Below are positions 12,072-25,600 of a DNA stretch of 64,000 nt, one piece after another (the stretch's first letter is position 1; each line of letters begins with the position of its first letter). This DNA comes from Parietaria judaica (lineage: Eukaryota > Streptophyta > Magnoliopsida > Rosales > Urticaceae). The notes beneath the pieces are model-generated. The model was not told the origin of the DNA. It saw only the letters and a program-made list of their open reading frames with translations, and did not search any database. The position numbers and the translations under genes were made by a program. The stretch lies in assembly GCA_954871525.1 (NCBI GenBank), contig OX940860.1, forward strand, positions 25,018,001 to 25,082,000, in the 5' to 3' direction.

Positions 12072-12690
12072 CATTTCAATTATTATTATTATTATTATTT
12101 TTGCTTAAATGTGGAAGTTTCTTCGGCCTCGGCATCCAATTGTGTTTTGGTATTTTATAAACCAGAGCCTAGGTCAGCAGGCAGCGACATAAATGGTAAA
12201 AATGACGCTTAGCGTCAAAACTGTAGTTGGAGATTCGTGTTACAGTGTTACAAAGCAACCGGTACCCACCTCTTAACCGCCGAGAAACGAAAAAAGACTT
12301 CCATCGACAAGTTGGTACCGGAGAAACTAACCAGAAATGGTTGTGTTCGCACTTCGATAATTTTAATTTTGTTTCTGTTTTGGCCATGGTTCATTTTTAA
12401 CCCATCATATTATTGGTAAAAGAATAAAATTCCTCACATTATGTATTATTGTATTGCCATTTAATAATACAAATATCTTCACTCATCATTCACGAAAATT
12501 AATTATAAAAAAACATTCAAAATACCGTTAATAACAGAATATAAACTATTGACTTAACTAGCAAAATAAATCGAAAGGAGAAAAAGCCTCAACCGCTAGG
12601 TCGATGAATTATTTGACAAACTCGAAATTAAATATATCCCTCGTTGCGGGTAGTAATAATAATAATAAGATAAACGACGGTGAAAAGGTC

Positions 12691-15600
12691 TCACTTGGCA
12701 GCGGCGAGCTTGGCTCGGAGCTGCTTGGCGGCAGTGACCATGTGAGTGAGGGCGGGTTTAACTTCCGAGTACTTGCGGGTCTTGAGGCCACAGTCGGGGT
12801 TGATCCACAGCACGTTGGATTCCAACACCGCAAGCATCTTCTCAGCGCGGTCGGCGATTTCTTCCACCGATGGGATTCTGGGGGAGTGGATGTCGTACAC
12901 GCCGGGGCCGATTCCAGCACCGTACTTGACGCCCTCGCGGAACACGGAGAGCAGCTTCTCGTCGGAGCGGGAGTTCTCGATGGTGATGACGTCGGCATCC
13001 ATGTCGATGATTGAGTGGATGATGTCGTTGAAGTTCGAGTAGCACATGTGGGTGTGGATCTGTAAAAACAAGGAAAAATTGAAACAAGAAATTAAGCACC
13101 TTTCTTAATATATAACAGTATATTAATATTATATCTATATGTATTATATGATTCACAAAATGGTGTGTGATCGAACCTGGGTGGTATCTTGGACGCCGCA
13201 GTTGGTGATTCTGAAAGAGTGAACGGCCCATTCGAGGTAGAAAGCCTCCTCCGACTTCCTCAGCGGCAAGCCTTCCCTAAGAGCGGCCTCGTCGATCTGG
13301 ATCACCGTGATTCCAGCCTTCTCCAGGTCTTCAACTTCGTCCTTGATCGCCAAGGCAATCTGGTAGCAGGTCTCAAACCTGAGGGCAAAAGGGTACATTG
13401 CGTTTATATTCTGGTAAAGAGCTTGCGAATCAAAAATAAAATATAAGTAATCCTTGGTAGTTTCCTACCTAGGCTGATCGTTTCTAACGAATGACCAGTT
13501 CAGAATGGTGACAGGACCAGTGAGCATTCCTTTCATGGGTCGCTTAGTCATGCTCTGAGCCAAAGAAGACCAGAACACAGTCATGGCCTTCGGGCGGCTG
13601 ACGTCACCGTAGATGATCGGTGGCTTGACGCAACGAGAGCCGTACGATTGGACCCACCCGTTGGCGCTGAAAGCAAACCCAGAAAGTTGCTCTCCGAAGT
13701 ACTCAACCATGTCGTTTCTCTGATTCGCAAGAGAATTATTATAAGATTTTGGTGTAAAATTGTACTAGTCAAAGTATAATTTGATTAAGGTATCGTTAAT
13801 CACTCACCTCTGGCTCTCCGTGAACCAGAACATCAATGTCGAGATCTTCTTGGATCTTAACAACCTTTTGGATTTCCTCCTTGATGGCATTGGTGTAGTT
13901 TTCCTCGGAGATTCTGTAGGAGTGTTGAACAATCATTCGCGTTAGGAAATATTGAGAGAGAGATTGGAAGATTTTAATGCAAGGTGAGTCCGAAAACTTA
14001 CTTCTTAGCTTTGTATTCACGGCGAACTCTTCTGAGATCCATGGTCTGCGGGAATGATCCAATAGTGGTGGTTGGAAGAATCGGAAGATTCAGTTTCTTC
14101 TGTTGGGCATCGAGCCTGGTGCTCACGGTAGTTGAACGACGGTGGTCAGAGCCCTTCAAAGCAGCAGCCTAAAGCAGTCGCAAAAGGGAAGAGAAATACC
14201 AAAATTAGAATATTTAAAATTCAGGAGGGAAAAAAAACTAACTTTTGAAAGGAGAACTTACAGCTTTCTGGACCGCTTCATTGGTGACCCTCGGGGAGGA
14301 CTTTCGTGAAGCTTGAGCTGCGGCATTGGCAGCGAAGAACTCCTGGAGGAAAGCATCAAATAGAATAAATATATAATAAATTAAACTAATTGATCGTTTT
14401 CTTTTCGAACCAAGCAATTTTATATATGGATCACAGCATTATTCCGATTCTGATATGCACACTGCATATTCAAAAGCAGTAATTTGAAAAGAAAAAATTA
14501 ATCATAGAAGTATTACCTCGTTCTTCTCGCCACACAGGGCCTTGGCCAAGGCGTTGACCTCAACAACTTTCTGTGCAGCGAATGCGAGCCAGGACTTGAT
14601 CTCCTTGTCTAGCTTGGTCTCGTTCACGAGATCCACAGCGGTGTGGAGAAGTGAGCAAGAGGTCGAGACAACAAGCTTGTCTGCGTAAAGGAGACAATAT
14701 CAGAAGCCTGTCTGGCAGAAGAATCAAAACAGATCAAATCTAAACGTTGAAATACCTTTTCCGACAATGCCCTCAAGAGCCTGAAGGGTACTGAGGGAAG
14801 AAACAAGATCGTTGGCCCAGATATTGCGACCATCGACCAATCCAGCAAACAAGTATTTGCCCGCCGGAAACTCGCCCTTGATCAAATCGAGAGTCTTCTC
14901 ACCACGGACAAGGTCAAATCCAAATCCAGTTACACCCTTCAGAGAGGTAAGAGTCTTGTACGCCGCAGCAGGAACATCGGCAAAGTAGGTTTCAACGAGG
15001 ACATTCAAACCGGAGAAGGATGACTCCAGCTCTGCGTAGGCCTGAGTGAAAGCCTGCAATTGGTGAGAGTCGAGATCCTTGACGAGGGTTGGCTCGTCGA
15101 GCTGGATCCAGGAAGCACCAGCAGCCTTCAACTCAGCAATGACCTCCCTGTAATAGTGAGTTATTGGTCAATAAAGTATTATCAAGAGCAATATATAATT
15201 CATAAACCACGAGTTCAGAGAGTAGATTCGATTATCAATTCTTACTTGTAAACAGGAAGAATGTCCTTCAGGAGGGAGAGAAGAGGAAATGACTTCTCAA
15301 CTCCCTTAGCCGGCTTTGATAGCAGCAAGTAGGATACCGGGCCAACGAGAACTGGTACAGTATCAATTCCGAGCTGCAGATATGAACATTCCACAAAAAC
15401 AAAAAATCAGCAACTTATTTTAAACCATAAAGTATGAACAGTTTCCTCTAAAAATTCACAAGTGGCTTTTACCGATAATGTCCAGACACTAGAAAATAAT
15501 CCACCTAAAACTCCTTACAAATCGTAAATTAGACACTTCTTAAGAGCGAGAAGAAGACTTACAGCTTTTGCTTCCTTGTACTCATTGACAGCCTTGTGCG

Positions 15601-16090
15601 AAGCATACGAGAACTTAACATCCGGGCCCAACTCCGGGACAATGAAGTGGCTGTGCAAAAGAAACACGGTCATTATATTTTTAAATTAGGAAGAAAAAAA
15701 AAACAATTCTTTGACATGAAGGCATGAGGATCACACTTACTAGTTGGTGTCGAACCACTTGGTCATTTCCATAGCGGGAAGGGTGGCGTTTCCCCTAGCC
15801 ATGGAGAAGAACACGTCGAACCCGATCTCGCCGCCGTTCCAGTTGTATCTCGGGGGAACAGCACCGAGCATGGCGGTGGTGTCCAACACCTGATCGTAGT
15901 ACGAGAACGTGTTGCTGGGGATGAACTTGATGCCGGCTTCGGACATCTGCTTCCAGATGGATTCCCGGAGATCCGCGGCCACCTTCTGCAGATCCTCGGC
16001 ACTGCTCTTTTTGTCCCAGAAGGATTCCAAGGCGAATTTCAACTCTCTCTTGGGTCCCATCCGGGGATATCCAACAATGTGGGAAGCCAT
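12691..16090 (-). CDS. METE: Cobalamin-independent methionine synthase, copy 1 (METE)
   Basis: 5-methyltetrahydropteroyltri-L-glutamate-homocysteine methyltransferase, making methionine from homocysteine without B12. Eleven coding exons: 16090-15741, 15650-15563, 15373-15246, 15147-14756, 14680-14517, 14342-14262, 14168-14002, 13913-13808, 13719-13469, 13378-13177 and 13059-12691. Together they give 765 residues, the normal plant length. The zinc ligands expected for plant METE are all present: His647 and Cys649 ([10 protein letters not shown]), Glu671 (VITIENSR) and Cys733 ([11 protein letters not shown]). The N-terminal homologous barrel begins [20 protein letters not shown]. There is no transit peptide, which suggests a cytosolic form. 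A leader intron (16580-16095) separates a non-coding first exon. Antisense open frames over the last exon are shadows. Confidence 0.97.
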
Positions 16091-16094
16091 TGCT

Positions 16095-16580
16095 CTGTTC
16101 ATCCACACACGAAAACAAATCGCATAAGATTTTTACGCTTCACGCTCCCTTTATACCTATACATATATATACGCTATAATAACGCTAAATCAAAGAAGAT
16201 TTCTGCTAGATCTCACCATAAATGATTAACCTGAGCATTACACAAACAACCAATTCTAACATGACTTTAATTATACTTTCAAAACAAGAAGTGATTACGC
16301 ATTTTGTTCTTCGCCATCGAAAATTCAATACAAAGATTAAACAACGTCATTCAATTCATATAACCAGACACACTACACAACACAGAAATCGCATCAGAAC
16401 AAACAAAACTGAAACGAAACGACGAACGATAACAGATTCAGCTAGAACAAAACGAAACTCCCATAGATCCGGAGCTGGGAAGCTCAGATCTAAGCCACAC
16501 CAAACGTAATAATCGTAGTTCGACATGAACAAAGCATCAACAGAAACCAGAAGAACGGAGAAGGAAAAGCATGAACGAAC
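16095..16580 (-). other. 5' leader intron of METE copy 1
   Basis: On the minus strand a donor AAG|GTTCGT follows the leader, and an acceptor GAACAG lies directly before AGCAATGG. METE copy 2 has the matching intron (26836-26391), so the leader intron predates the duplication. Leader introns often raise expression of plant housekeeping genes; that role here is inferred. Confidence 0.7.
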
Positions 16581-16676
16581 CTTGCGATTACAGAGACGAG
16601 AAGCGCGTTCGAGAGAGGAAGAAGAAGAATGGCGAGAGAAAGCTCAACGGCGCGATTGAAGGAAGGGAAATGGTCT

Positions 16677-16688
16677 GGCTATTTATAG
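16677..16688 (-). promoter_or_regulatory. TATA box of METE copy 1
   Basis: The minus strand reads CACTATAAATAGCC. Just upstream on the gene strand is a GAGTTGGTGAAAGAGTGG-type block that is also found beside the copy 2 TATA box. Confidence 0.65.
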
Positions 16689-17015
16689 TGCCACTCTTTC
16701 ACCAACTCCTTATTCGCTTGCAAATTGCAATTCTCTCGTTTTTCGGGTCTCGGTCTCAAAAATACTATTTTTACATTTTTTTATTACGACAAATATAATT
16801 ATACCCCTTAATTTGTATTTTTATCCATAAAAGGCCCATAATTTTGTAAAGAAGTTATATTGTAGACAATATAGGTCAAATAGAGAGGAACAAGAAAAAG
16901 CTATAGCGACAAAAGTAGAAATTGTGTTTAGACTTTAGACAAAAATATAGTATAAAGTATAGACTATAGAGAAAAGGGATAAAAATAAATAAATATAAGT
17001 AAAATATACTGAGAT

Positions 17016-18814
17016 ATTTGCAACAAGGTTTAAATGCCGTTTTTGCCGATAAATTGGTTGCCGTTTTTTAGGATTATTATGGATTTTCGAGGATTATCGA
17101 TTGAAAACTACTAAAACTATGGCTTATCGTTACCGACGCTTATCAAAGATTATATATATTATATGGATTATCGACACTTATCGAGGATTATCGATGAAAA
17201 ACCACTAAAATAGTTTTAAGAATATATTTACTAAGTTTACATATGTAAATAAAATACAGTCTCACTCTCACATATGTAAATACTCAAATAAAATAATGTC
17301 ATACTCAAACAAATGGAAATAAAATCATGTCATGCGCAAACATAAGAAAATAAAAACTAGATTAAAAGATACTACATGATTTGATAATACACATAATTAA
17401 CTATTTGACTTTGTGGAGAAGTCCCACACGCAGCAAATAGAAATGAATGAAAAATACACATTTGTTTGGATTTGGAAAGTCCCACATGAAACAAATACAA
17501 AGAAAATAATAACATTGTTGTTGATGTGCAAATTCGTTCTTTAATCGGAATAATGAGGTCATTAATTAAATTTACGGTTCATGTAAATTAAGACCAAAGT
17601 TATTAATATAATTGAATATTCATATATTTGGGCTTGTAAGATACATAGCCCAGAGGCCCAATAAACACTCAATTGTGTTTGGGCTCGAACAGAGCCAAAA
17701 AGCCCAAAGGGCAGAAGCCCATTTTCGAGTAGAGATTGCTCAATAGAGATGTGGGCTGAGAGCTTCCAAAGGGTAAAATCCCGAGCAGAGCTCAATAACT
17801 ATACCAACTCAGGCAAGAACCAAGACTTGGCTAAAATCCAAGTACCATAAAGGCCAACGACCTGAATAGCCCGAAGTTCGTCCCGGGCAGAGATTGCCAT
17901 GAAGGGATCCGAGCAGAAGCAGATGAAGTACCCGAGCACGAGCAGACCAAGTCAAAAACCTCGATTCAAACCTCTAGGGCCCGACCAGGAATATCGCCAC
18001 GATCTGAATTCAAATCCACAAGACGTCGAGTCAAAGTCCACTACTGGCGTAATTCTCTCAGAACGTGGCCCACGTGTCAGCCCGACAGCAAGTCAAGCTC
18101 CGAACTCGAAGCCATCACCAACGTACACTTCCAACAGGCAGAAATTAGAAGCCTATAAAAGCAAGAAAACAGCCCTATCACACGCACGCAAGCATTTACT
18201 TTGAGAGAAAAGAGCTTGTGAGATTTGTAATTTCAGAGTGTTTTTCTTTCATTTTCGATCAACTCGGAATTGGTTTGTGGTTCTGGTTGATTTCTCTTTC
18301 AAAGCAATAAACTTACAGAGGACGTAGTCAACTACCGTATTGGGACGAACCTCTCTAAAAAACCTTTTGTGCTTTATCTTATTTTTATCTCTTAGTTATT
18401 GTCGAAAATATTGATAACGCGGAGGTCAGGATCCACGAAATTTGTAGCATCTTCAAATCGAAATCTCATTCACTACTCACGTGACTGTTGGTGTGCGAAA
18501 CCACGTCAACAATTGCTAGTATATAAATAGCAATCTCCATTTCTAAATTCAAGCAACTCAACCTATCTATTTTGATACTTGGCTAGTAGGCCATGCGAAG
18601 TTAAAAATTTTCTTGAAAAATACATTTTTTGGTTTTTTTTTTTCTTGCATTGAATGTACTTTTGTCGAAAATTGATGAAAGTGCAATTTTTTTTGGAAAG
18701 TACCCAATTTTTCGTTATTTTTACACTATTTTTACGGATAATCGATTGGCATGGAATATCCGATGATTACAAGCAAAGACAATAATCGAGGAAAATTCGA
18801 ACCTTGATTTGCAG
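17016..18814. mobile_element. hAT-like non-autonomous element (CAAGGTT family), copy 1, with nested solo LTR
   Basis: The element spans 17024-18806. It starts CAAGGTTTAAATGCCG, ends TTCGAACCTTG, and is flanked by ATTTGCAA and ATTTGCAG (8 bp, one mismatch). Both subterminal regions are dense in TTATCGA / TCGATAA-type motifs. The interior is interrupted by an LTR of about 1 kb. Related copies lie at 48291-49526 and 50039-51389. There is no transposase ORF. Confidence 0.75.
17519..18511 (+). mobile_element. Solo LTR nested in the hAT-like element
   Basis: The 993-bp unit begins TGTTGATGTG, ends CCACGTCAACA (complementary ends) and is flanked by ATTGT and ATTGC, a near-perfect 5-bp duplication. 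A TATA box (CCTATAAAAGC, about 18152) and an AATAAA signal near 18306 fit the U3-R-U5 layout of an LTR on the plus strand. No internal retrotransposon genes flank it, so it probably arose by LTR-LTR recombination. An ORF at 17899-18204 is fortuitous. Confidence 0.75.
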
Positions 18815-20734
18815 TATACTTTTTCAAAGTTACTTAAATTGGGTTGGTTTTTTTGCTTTTATGTTCTCAAACTTGTTTAGAAAGTTAAGCGAAAAACAGA
18901 ACTTGACATATTTACAGATTTGAGAACTTTTTTCTTTAAAAAAAAAAAGTTAAAAAATCAATCGTGTGACTTCTTAATTTTAAGAATTTACGCCGCAAAT
19001 ATTTATTGTCTGATTATTAGTGCGGTGCGGGGAAAGACTGCAGTGGTGAGTCGATTTTGTGGGCCCACCGAGATTGTGAAATCCAAGGGCTGAAAATGTA
19101 TGTGAGGTGGAATGGGCGACTGAGATTGGGGTGTGCATTAGGTGGAATGTTTGGTGGCTCTGATTGAGATGTGCAGTGGAAATTAAAATATTTGATTGCA
19201 GGTGTGGAAGTCCAATCAAGGAGGATTTACGTGGACGAAAACTAATATAAAAAGGAAGTGCGTGTGTTGCGACTTCCAATACAAAATTGTAGTGTTATAA
19301 AGGGAATATTCCGGCAAAACTATTCAACTTTTATGCTCAGGTGAACCGACGCATTTTTATCTCCACTTTTCTTAAGGAAGTTGGTTAATTTTTGACATAA
19401 TGCTATTAAATTATGCGCTACTTTAATTATTTAACATTTTCTCCCATTTGAATTCCATAAAAAGAAGGAAAAAAAAAAGTTGTCTCGTATTTGTTAATTT
19501 TTAGTATTTTTACCATTATTTTTTTTATTTTAGACCATGTCGCTTCAGTTAGTAAAAATTTAAATACTTAAACACTTATTTTTCATATATTTTTCTATTT
19601 TTTTAAACCATTTAAGATGACATTTCTTAAATCCTTAAGTCATCATTTTCACTTGCGCTCTTCATCTTCACGCACTCGCCCTCACTAACCATTGTCGACT
19701 TGCTGCTTGTCGGTTAGGCATCCCTTCGGCTTCATAGTTCGTCACGTTTGATTCTAGTCGATGTACGGTCGTGATTCACGTTTTTTTGTCTGCGTAGCAC
19801 TTTCCTTTTTGTATGTTCATATACTTCATAGTCGACTTGATGTTGTTGGCTTACGATATCGAACCTCGCTATCTTTGTTACTCAATTTTTTTGGACTTTT
19901 GCCGCATAAAGTGAAGAACATTTGCTCAGAGAAAAAACTAGTTACATTTGACATTCTTCGATAATGAATCATAAAAATGTAATAGAATAACCGACTTTGT
20001 ACAAAAAATATAGTATATAATCGTCAACTTATATTCGACAACTCGTATATTTGGACACTTAAGGCGACGTAGAGTTTTTTTTTTTTTTAAAGAAATTAAA
20101 TTTGGCGTATATATAAATTATAACTTATCAATACGAATGAAGATTTTATTATTTCATTCATGTGACATGTTAAAATTTGATAATATTAGTAGATAATTAA
20201 AATTTATAAACAAATTTATAGTTCGATTCTAAAAGCTAGTTATTTAGGATACGGATCCCGAACATAAGTTCAATTCATATATTTTGGATTATAGGTAAAA
20301 AATCCGATTATGAAGTATGTACGATATGTCAGGGTATCCTAATTTTCTATTCCGATTATCGAAATTCCATTACACAAAACCCCATATCGATTCCTCAATA
20401 TTGAAATTATTGTAATAATAATTAACAATTTAAATAAAACTTTTAGAACATTAAAAAAAATTCAAATCTTAAAATATAATTTTAATAATAAAATATCATA
20501 TAGTAGTCGAATAACATGACGATTCCACGTGTTAATCGACTCGATGCCACATGACATGTGACTGACACAAGGTCGATAAAAGCTAAGCGACATTACAATA
20601 TTAATATATTAAAAATTTGTTCAGTTAAAAAATAAATACTTTATCTTTACTTTTTAAAAGACTATTGATAAACTCAGACTAATCGACTCCCCAGCCTAGC
20701 TACTTGTGTCGCCAATATCTGTATATAAATTATA
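18815..20734. other. Gene-free spacer between METE copies
   Basis: AT-rich sequence with no ORF I can assign. A GC-richer patch at 18980-19300 ends in a TATA-like AATATAAAAAGG, but no coding region follows it. About 19300-19620 resembles one end of a decayed DNA transposon. No tRNA, rRNA or structured repeat was recognised. Confidence 0.5.
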
Positions 20735-20736
20735 TA

Positions 20737-21621
20737 CAGTAGAACCTCTATAAATTAATACTCGATAAATTAATAGTCGCGATTAAATAATATTTTTGTC
20801 CGGTCCTGACTCGGGCCTAACTAGCTAAATTAATAATTCGCTAAATTTATAAGATAATAATTTTTTTAGAAAGTATATAGGTCCCAAGTGATATATAAAT
20901 TAATAATTCAATATAAATAATTACATAAATAATTATAAAATCAATATAAATAAAATATAACATAAATAACTATGAAATCACATTAAATAAAAAGATAACA
21001 TTACACTAATAATCATGTAGTTTTCTTAAAATATGATTATATAGTAATTTTCTTCTTCTTGAAATTAATGTCTTCTTGAACTTCATCTCTAAGCTTCCGA
21101 AGAACATTAAGAAGGTCGGGTGTCGTATTCTCATGTTGAAGCAAAAAATTGTTGAGAGTGATCGCTGCTACAATTTCATCCTTCCGTGAAACGAGCTCTG
21201 ATTCGGCACTTTCATCTTCAATTCACCATCTTTGTTTTGTCCAACAATACCTTCCATAAGTTGTTCGTCTGTTAACAACTCCGAAGTTTTATTTTCTCCC
21301 GGATAGCCCAAAAGATACTAAGCATCCATCTCATTGTGATAATTCAACTCGCTGATCAAAGAATTGGTACTCTAATACAATCCTTTTAAATCAAAATAGT
21401 CCTTCTTGATATGTTTAATATTGATACTTTGATATTTTCGATATAACAAATTCAAATAATATTTTGTGAATAAATATGTCTGTATAATCATAGCTGATTA
21501 ATAATTTTTTTCGTCATTAATGTACAAAGTAATAAATTATTAATTTATATATTAATTAATAATTCGATAAGATAATATTTTTTGCCGGTCCCAACAATAT
21601 TAATTTATAGAGGTTCTACTG
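20737..21621 (-). mobile_element. pogo-like (Tc1/mariner) element, copy A, with transposase tail
   Basis: Terminal inverted repeats CAGTAGAACCTCTATAAATT and the complement ATTTATAGAGGTTCTACTG are flanked by TA on both sides, the pogo/Tc1-mariner target. The ends resemble the Arabidopsis Emigrant and Lemi1 families. Inside, about 21375-21055 on the minus strand, is a decayed remnant of the C-terminal tail of a plant CENP-B-like transposase. Readable pieces are AAITLNNFLLQHENTTPDLL and NVLRKLRDEVQEDINFKKKK. No catalytic domain remains. Copies B and C lie at 33769-34590 and 49538-51541. Confidence 0.85.
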
Positions 21622-21624
21622 TAT

Positions 21625-22690
21625 TATACTCAAATAAATAATCTAGTGCCTAATATAAGACCTTGTTTAAATGAAAAATAAAAAATAAAAATAAAAACCA
21701 TTGTTCTTAATCAGAGATTGGTCCCCCATTGTGATGTCACTCATTTGTGTCGTCTTTGTCGAACACTTCACACTTGCACAAAGTCGATCTGCCATAAGTG
21801 GTCGACAATTGAAAGAAGGGCTACTTGTGACAAAAGTTCCAAATTTTTTATGGAGTGTCACCGCATTTAATTTAGCAATAGTAGTAACTTTTAAGACTAT
21901 GAAAGCATTACAATATCAAAATATAATTATGTCCACGACTCATTAAATATTAGTATAAAAGAGACAATGGTACATCTATCAATAAATTCCGAAAACATCA
22001 AAGTCTATTTATGAATAATAATAATAATAATAAAATGTGGCGTATTATATCTTTAGCTTAGCATACATTAACTGAGATAGAAGATTAGGCTATTCCCACA
22101 AAATAAGAGAATGGAAATATACCGACACCTTTTTTACAAGATTAAGCACTTACCCCGTAAACAAATAATTGCTACTTTGGCCGACACCATGGTCGCCATT
22201 CCGCCATTCCACAGAATGCGGCAGTGACTACGTCGTTCCACGAGCTTTTATGATCAGCTGGCTGATCTACAGAAACTGAATTAACCTTTTTTAAATGATT
22301 TTATTCGTAGAATGCTGCAAGAATGCCCACGAGGGCTCCCCGCCATTCCACGGAATTCCCTGAACATCGTATTGCGTTCGATGGTCGGGATTACATCAGC
22401 ATATTAATAAATTCCACAAACATAAATCCCTTGTTAAACATCATTTACAATGAATTTATAATTCACTAAATCATATTAAGAAAAATCCGCATATATATAT
22501 ATATATATAAGAAGATCACAACGCATTACAATACCATATCATCAACTAGTACCTACTACAACAAATTCAATTCAAAATTCAAAAGGTAAAAGTAAAAAAC
22601 CGGACCATATCGGTCTGCGAATTATTCGGAAAAAGCTTGCAAATAAAATTTGCTCAATATAGGGTAACAAACCGAGACCGGCAGCGAGAA
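21625..22690. other. Spacer downstream of METE copy 2
   Basis: Holds an AAT microsatellite (about 22015-22034), an AT run near 22491-22509 and a GC-richer patch at 22165-22400 with a repeated GCCATTCCAC motif, probably a transposon remnant. I see no gene. Confidence 0.45.
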
Positions 22691-22694
22691 TCCC

Positions 22695-25600
22695 TCACTT
22701 GGCGGCGGCAAGCTTGGATCGGAGCTGCTTGGCGGCGGCGACCATGTGAGTAAGGGCGGGTTTAACTTCCGAGTACTTGCGGGTCTTGAGACCACAGTCA
22801 GGGTTGATCCACAGCACGTTGGACTCCAACACTGCAAGCATCTTCTCCGCACGGTCGGCGATTTCTTCCACCGATGGGATTCTGGGGGAGTGGATGTCAT
22901 ACACGCCGGGGCCGATCCCGGCACCGTACTTGACACCCTCGCGGAACACGGAGAGCAGCTTCTCGTCGGAGCGGGAGTTCTCGATGGTGATGACGTCGGC
23001 GTCCATGTCGATGATCGAGTGGATGATGTCGTTGAAGTTCGAGTAGCACATGTGGGTGTGGATCTGTAAAACAAGAAGGAAACATGGTGAATTTATGCTC
23101 TTTAAAATTTATTTTGATGAACGAAGACCCTTAAACATAAGTTTAAGGAGCAATTTGCCTCTCAAACTTTCATTTTCATACAGAAAACCCTTCAAAGTAT
23201 TCTGCACCAGATTGAAATTTAGAGGGCAACGTGCAACACAGTATAGCGGAATTCTCTTTATGTATATAAAACATATACATATATAAATATATACAATATG
23301 CGAGATGATATGATCGAACCTGGGTGGTGTCTAGGACGCCGCAGTTGGTGATTCTGAAAGAGTGAACGGCCCATTCGAGGTAAAAAGCCTCCTCCGACTT
23401 CCTCAGCGGCAAGCCTTCCCTGAGAGCGGCCTCGTCGATCTGGATAACCGTGATTCCGGCCTTCTCCAGGTCCTCAACTTCGTCCTTGATCGCCAAGGCA
23501 ATCTGGTAGCAAGTCTCAAACCTGAGGGCGAAAAGGGTACGTTGCATTTATATTCCGGTTCAAAGAGTTTGTGTATCAAAGTTAAAAGACTAATCTCTAT
23601 GCTTCTTCGTTACCTAGGCTGATCGTTTCTAACGAATGACCAGTTCAGAATGGTGACGGGACCGGTGAGCATTCCTTTCATGGGTCGGTCAGTCATGCTT
23701 TGGGCCAAAGAAGACCAGTACACGGTCATGGCCTTGGGGCGGCTGACGTCACCGTAGATGATCGGGGGCTTGACACAACGTGATCCGTACGATTGGACCC
23801 ACCCGTTGGCGCTGAAGGCAAACCCGGACAGTTGCTCTCCGAAGTACTCAACCATGTCGTTCCTCTGATTGACACATCAAAATATTTAAGTTCATTTAGT
23901 TACATTTCTTAATATATTATATTGCGAAAGCTATATACATTTCCTATCTGAGAGTACTCACCTCTGGCTCTCCGTGAACCAAAACATCAATGTCAAGATC
24001 TTCTTGGAGCTTAACGACCTTTTGGATTTCACCCTTGATGGCAGTGATGTAGTTCTCCTCAGTGATCCTATCGCATTATTAAACAACCGGTCAATTTCAG
24101 GTACGCATAAAAAAGGGAGATTTTCGAACGCAAGCAAAGTGAGAAACCGTACTTCTTTGCCTTGTACTCACGACGAACTCTTCTGAGTTCAATGGTCTGA
24201 GGGAAGGATCCAATGGTGGTGGTAGGAAGAATAGGTAGGTTCAGTTTCTTCTGTTGGGCGTCGAGCCTCGAGCTCACGTTAGTGACCCGACGGTGGTCAG
24301 AGCCCTTCAAAGCAGCAGCCTACGCGGAAAATAAAAAAGTGTCAGAAATAATAATGAGGAAAAATAAATATTCACAATCTAAATCTCTATGATTTTCGGA
24401 TAAAACGAGTCAAACTTACAGCTTTCTGGACAGCTTCGTTGTTGACCCTGGGAGAGGATTTTCGTGACGCCTGAGCTTCAGCATTGGCAGAGAAGAATGC
24501 CTGGAGACAAATATGCAATAGAACGAAATAAGATTCACTTCATAATGTTTCTAGTATGCAATTTAAGATATCATATACAATACAGCAACACGATGTAAGG
24601 CAGAGTTTGAAACAAAAAACATGTGAATTCAGCGTAGCAGTACCGAATCTACGCAAACCAACAACGGCGAAAACCCAACATTATCTATTTCAGTAATTAA
24701 AGATGATTTATTAGCTAAATTTAAAAACGAGCATTTCAAATATATCAGATCCAACAAAGCAATGAAAAAAACACCGCATACTAACTATGAACAAAGCCCA
24801 GATCTAGGATATAATTGAGTTTCTAAAAAGACGACTAGTCACGAACTAGAAACAAAATATACGGAAAAAATGTATACCTCGTCCTTGTCACCGCACAACG
24901 CCTTGGCCAAGGCATTGACTTCAAGGACTTTCTGTGCAGCGAATGCGAGCCACGACTTGATCTCCTTGTCTAGCTTGGTCTCATTCACGAGGTCCACAGC
25001 GGTGTGGAGAAGCGAGCAAGAGGTCGAGACAACAAGCTTGTCTGCAAAATTGGATCCCTTCTGTTAGGTTAAAACATTTCAAAAATAAAACAGAAAAAAC
25101 TGGTGCGATGATACACCTTTTCCAGCAATGCCCTCCAGAGCCTGCAGAATAGTGAGGGAAGAAGCGAGGTCATTGGCCCAAATGTTGCGACCGTCGACCA
25201 ATCCAGCGAACAAGTATTTGCCAGCAGGGAATTCACTCTTGATCAACTCGAGGGTCTTCTCTCCCCGGACAAGGTCAAACCCGTATCCAGTTACACCCTT
25301 CAGAGAGGTAAGAGTCTTGTACGCCGCAGCAGGGATATCAGCAAAGTAGGTCTCAATTACGACATTCAAACCAGACAAGGACGACTCCAGCTCCGAGTAG
25401 GCCTGAGTGAAAGCCTGCAATTGGTGAGCGTCAAGATCCTTGACGAGGGTTGGCTCATCGAGCTGGATCCAGGAAGCACCAGCAGCCTTCAACTCGGCAA
25501 TGACCTCCCTGTAACAGCATGCATTATAATTGGTCCACAGTGAAAGAAAAAAAAAGCGCAATAGAATCAGGGATCCGATTCTTACTTGTACACTGGCAGA

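Noticed and set aside
12604..13046. Plus-strand ORFs over the METE last exon (also 22746-23069)
   Set aside because: The same antisense frames occur in both METE copies because the coding strand is conserved. They show no domain.
16222..16798. ORFs of 75-95 residues upstream of METE copy 1 (and 26205-27007 near copy 2)
   Set aside because: They fall in the leader intron, leader exon and promoter of METE and do not match between the two copies.
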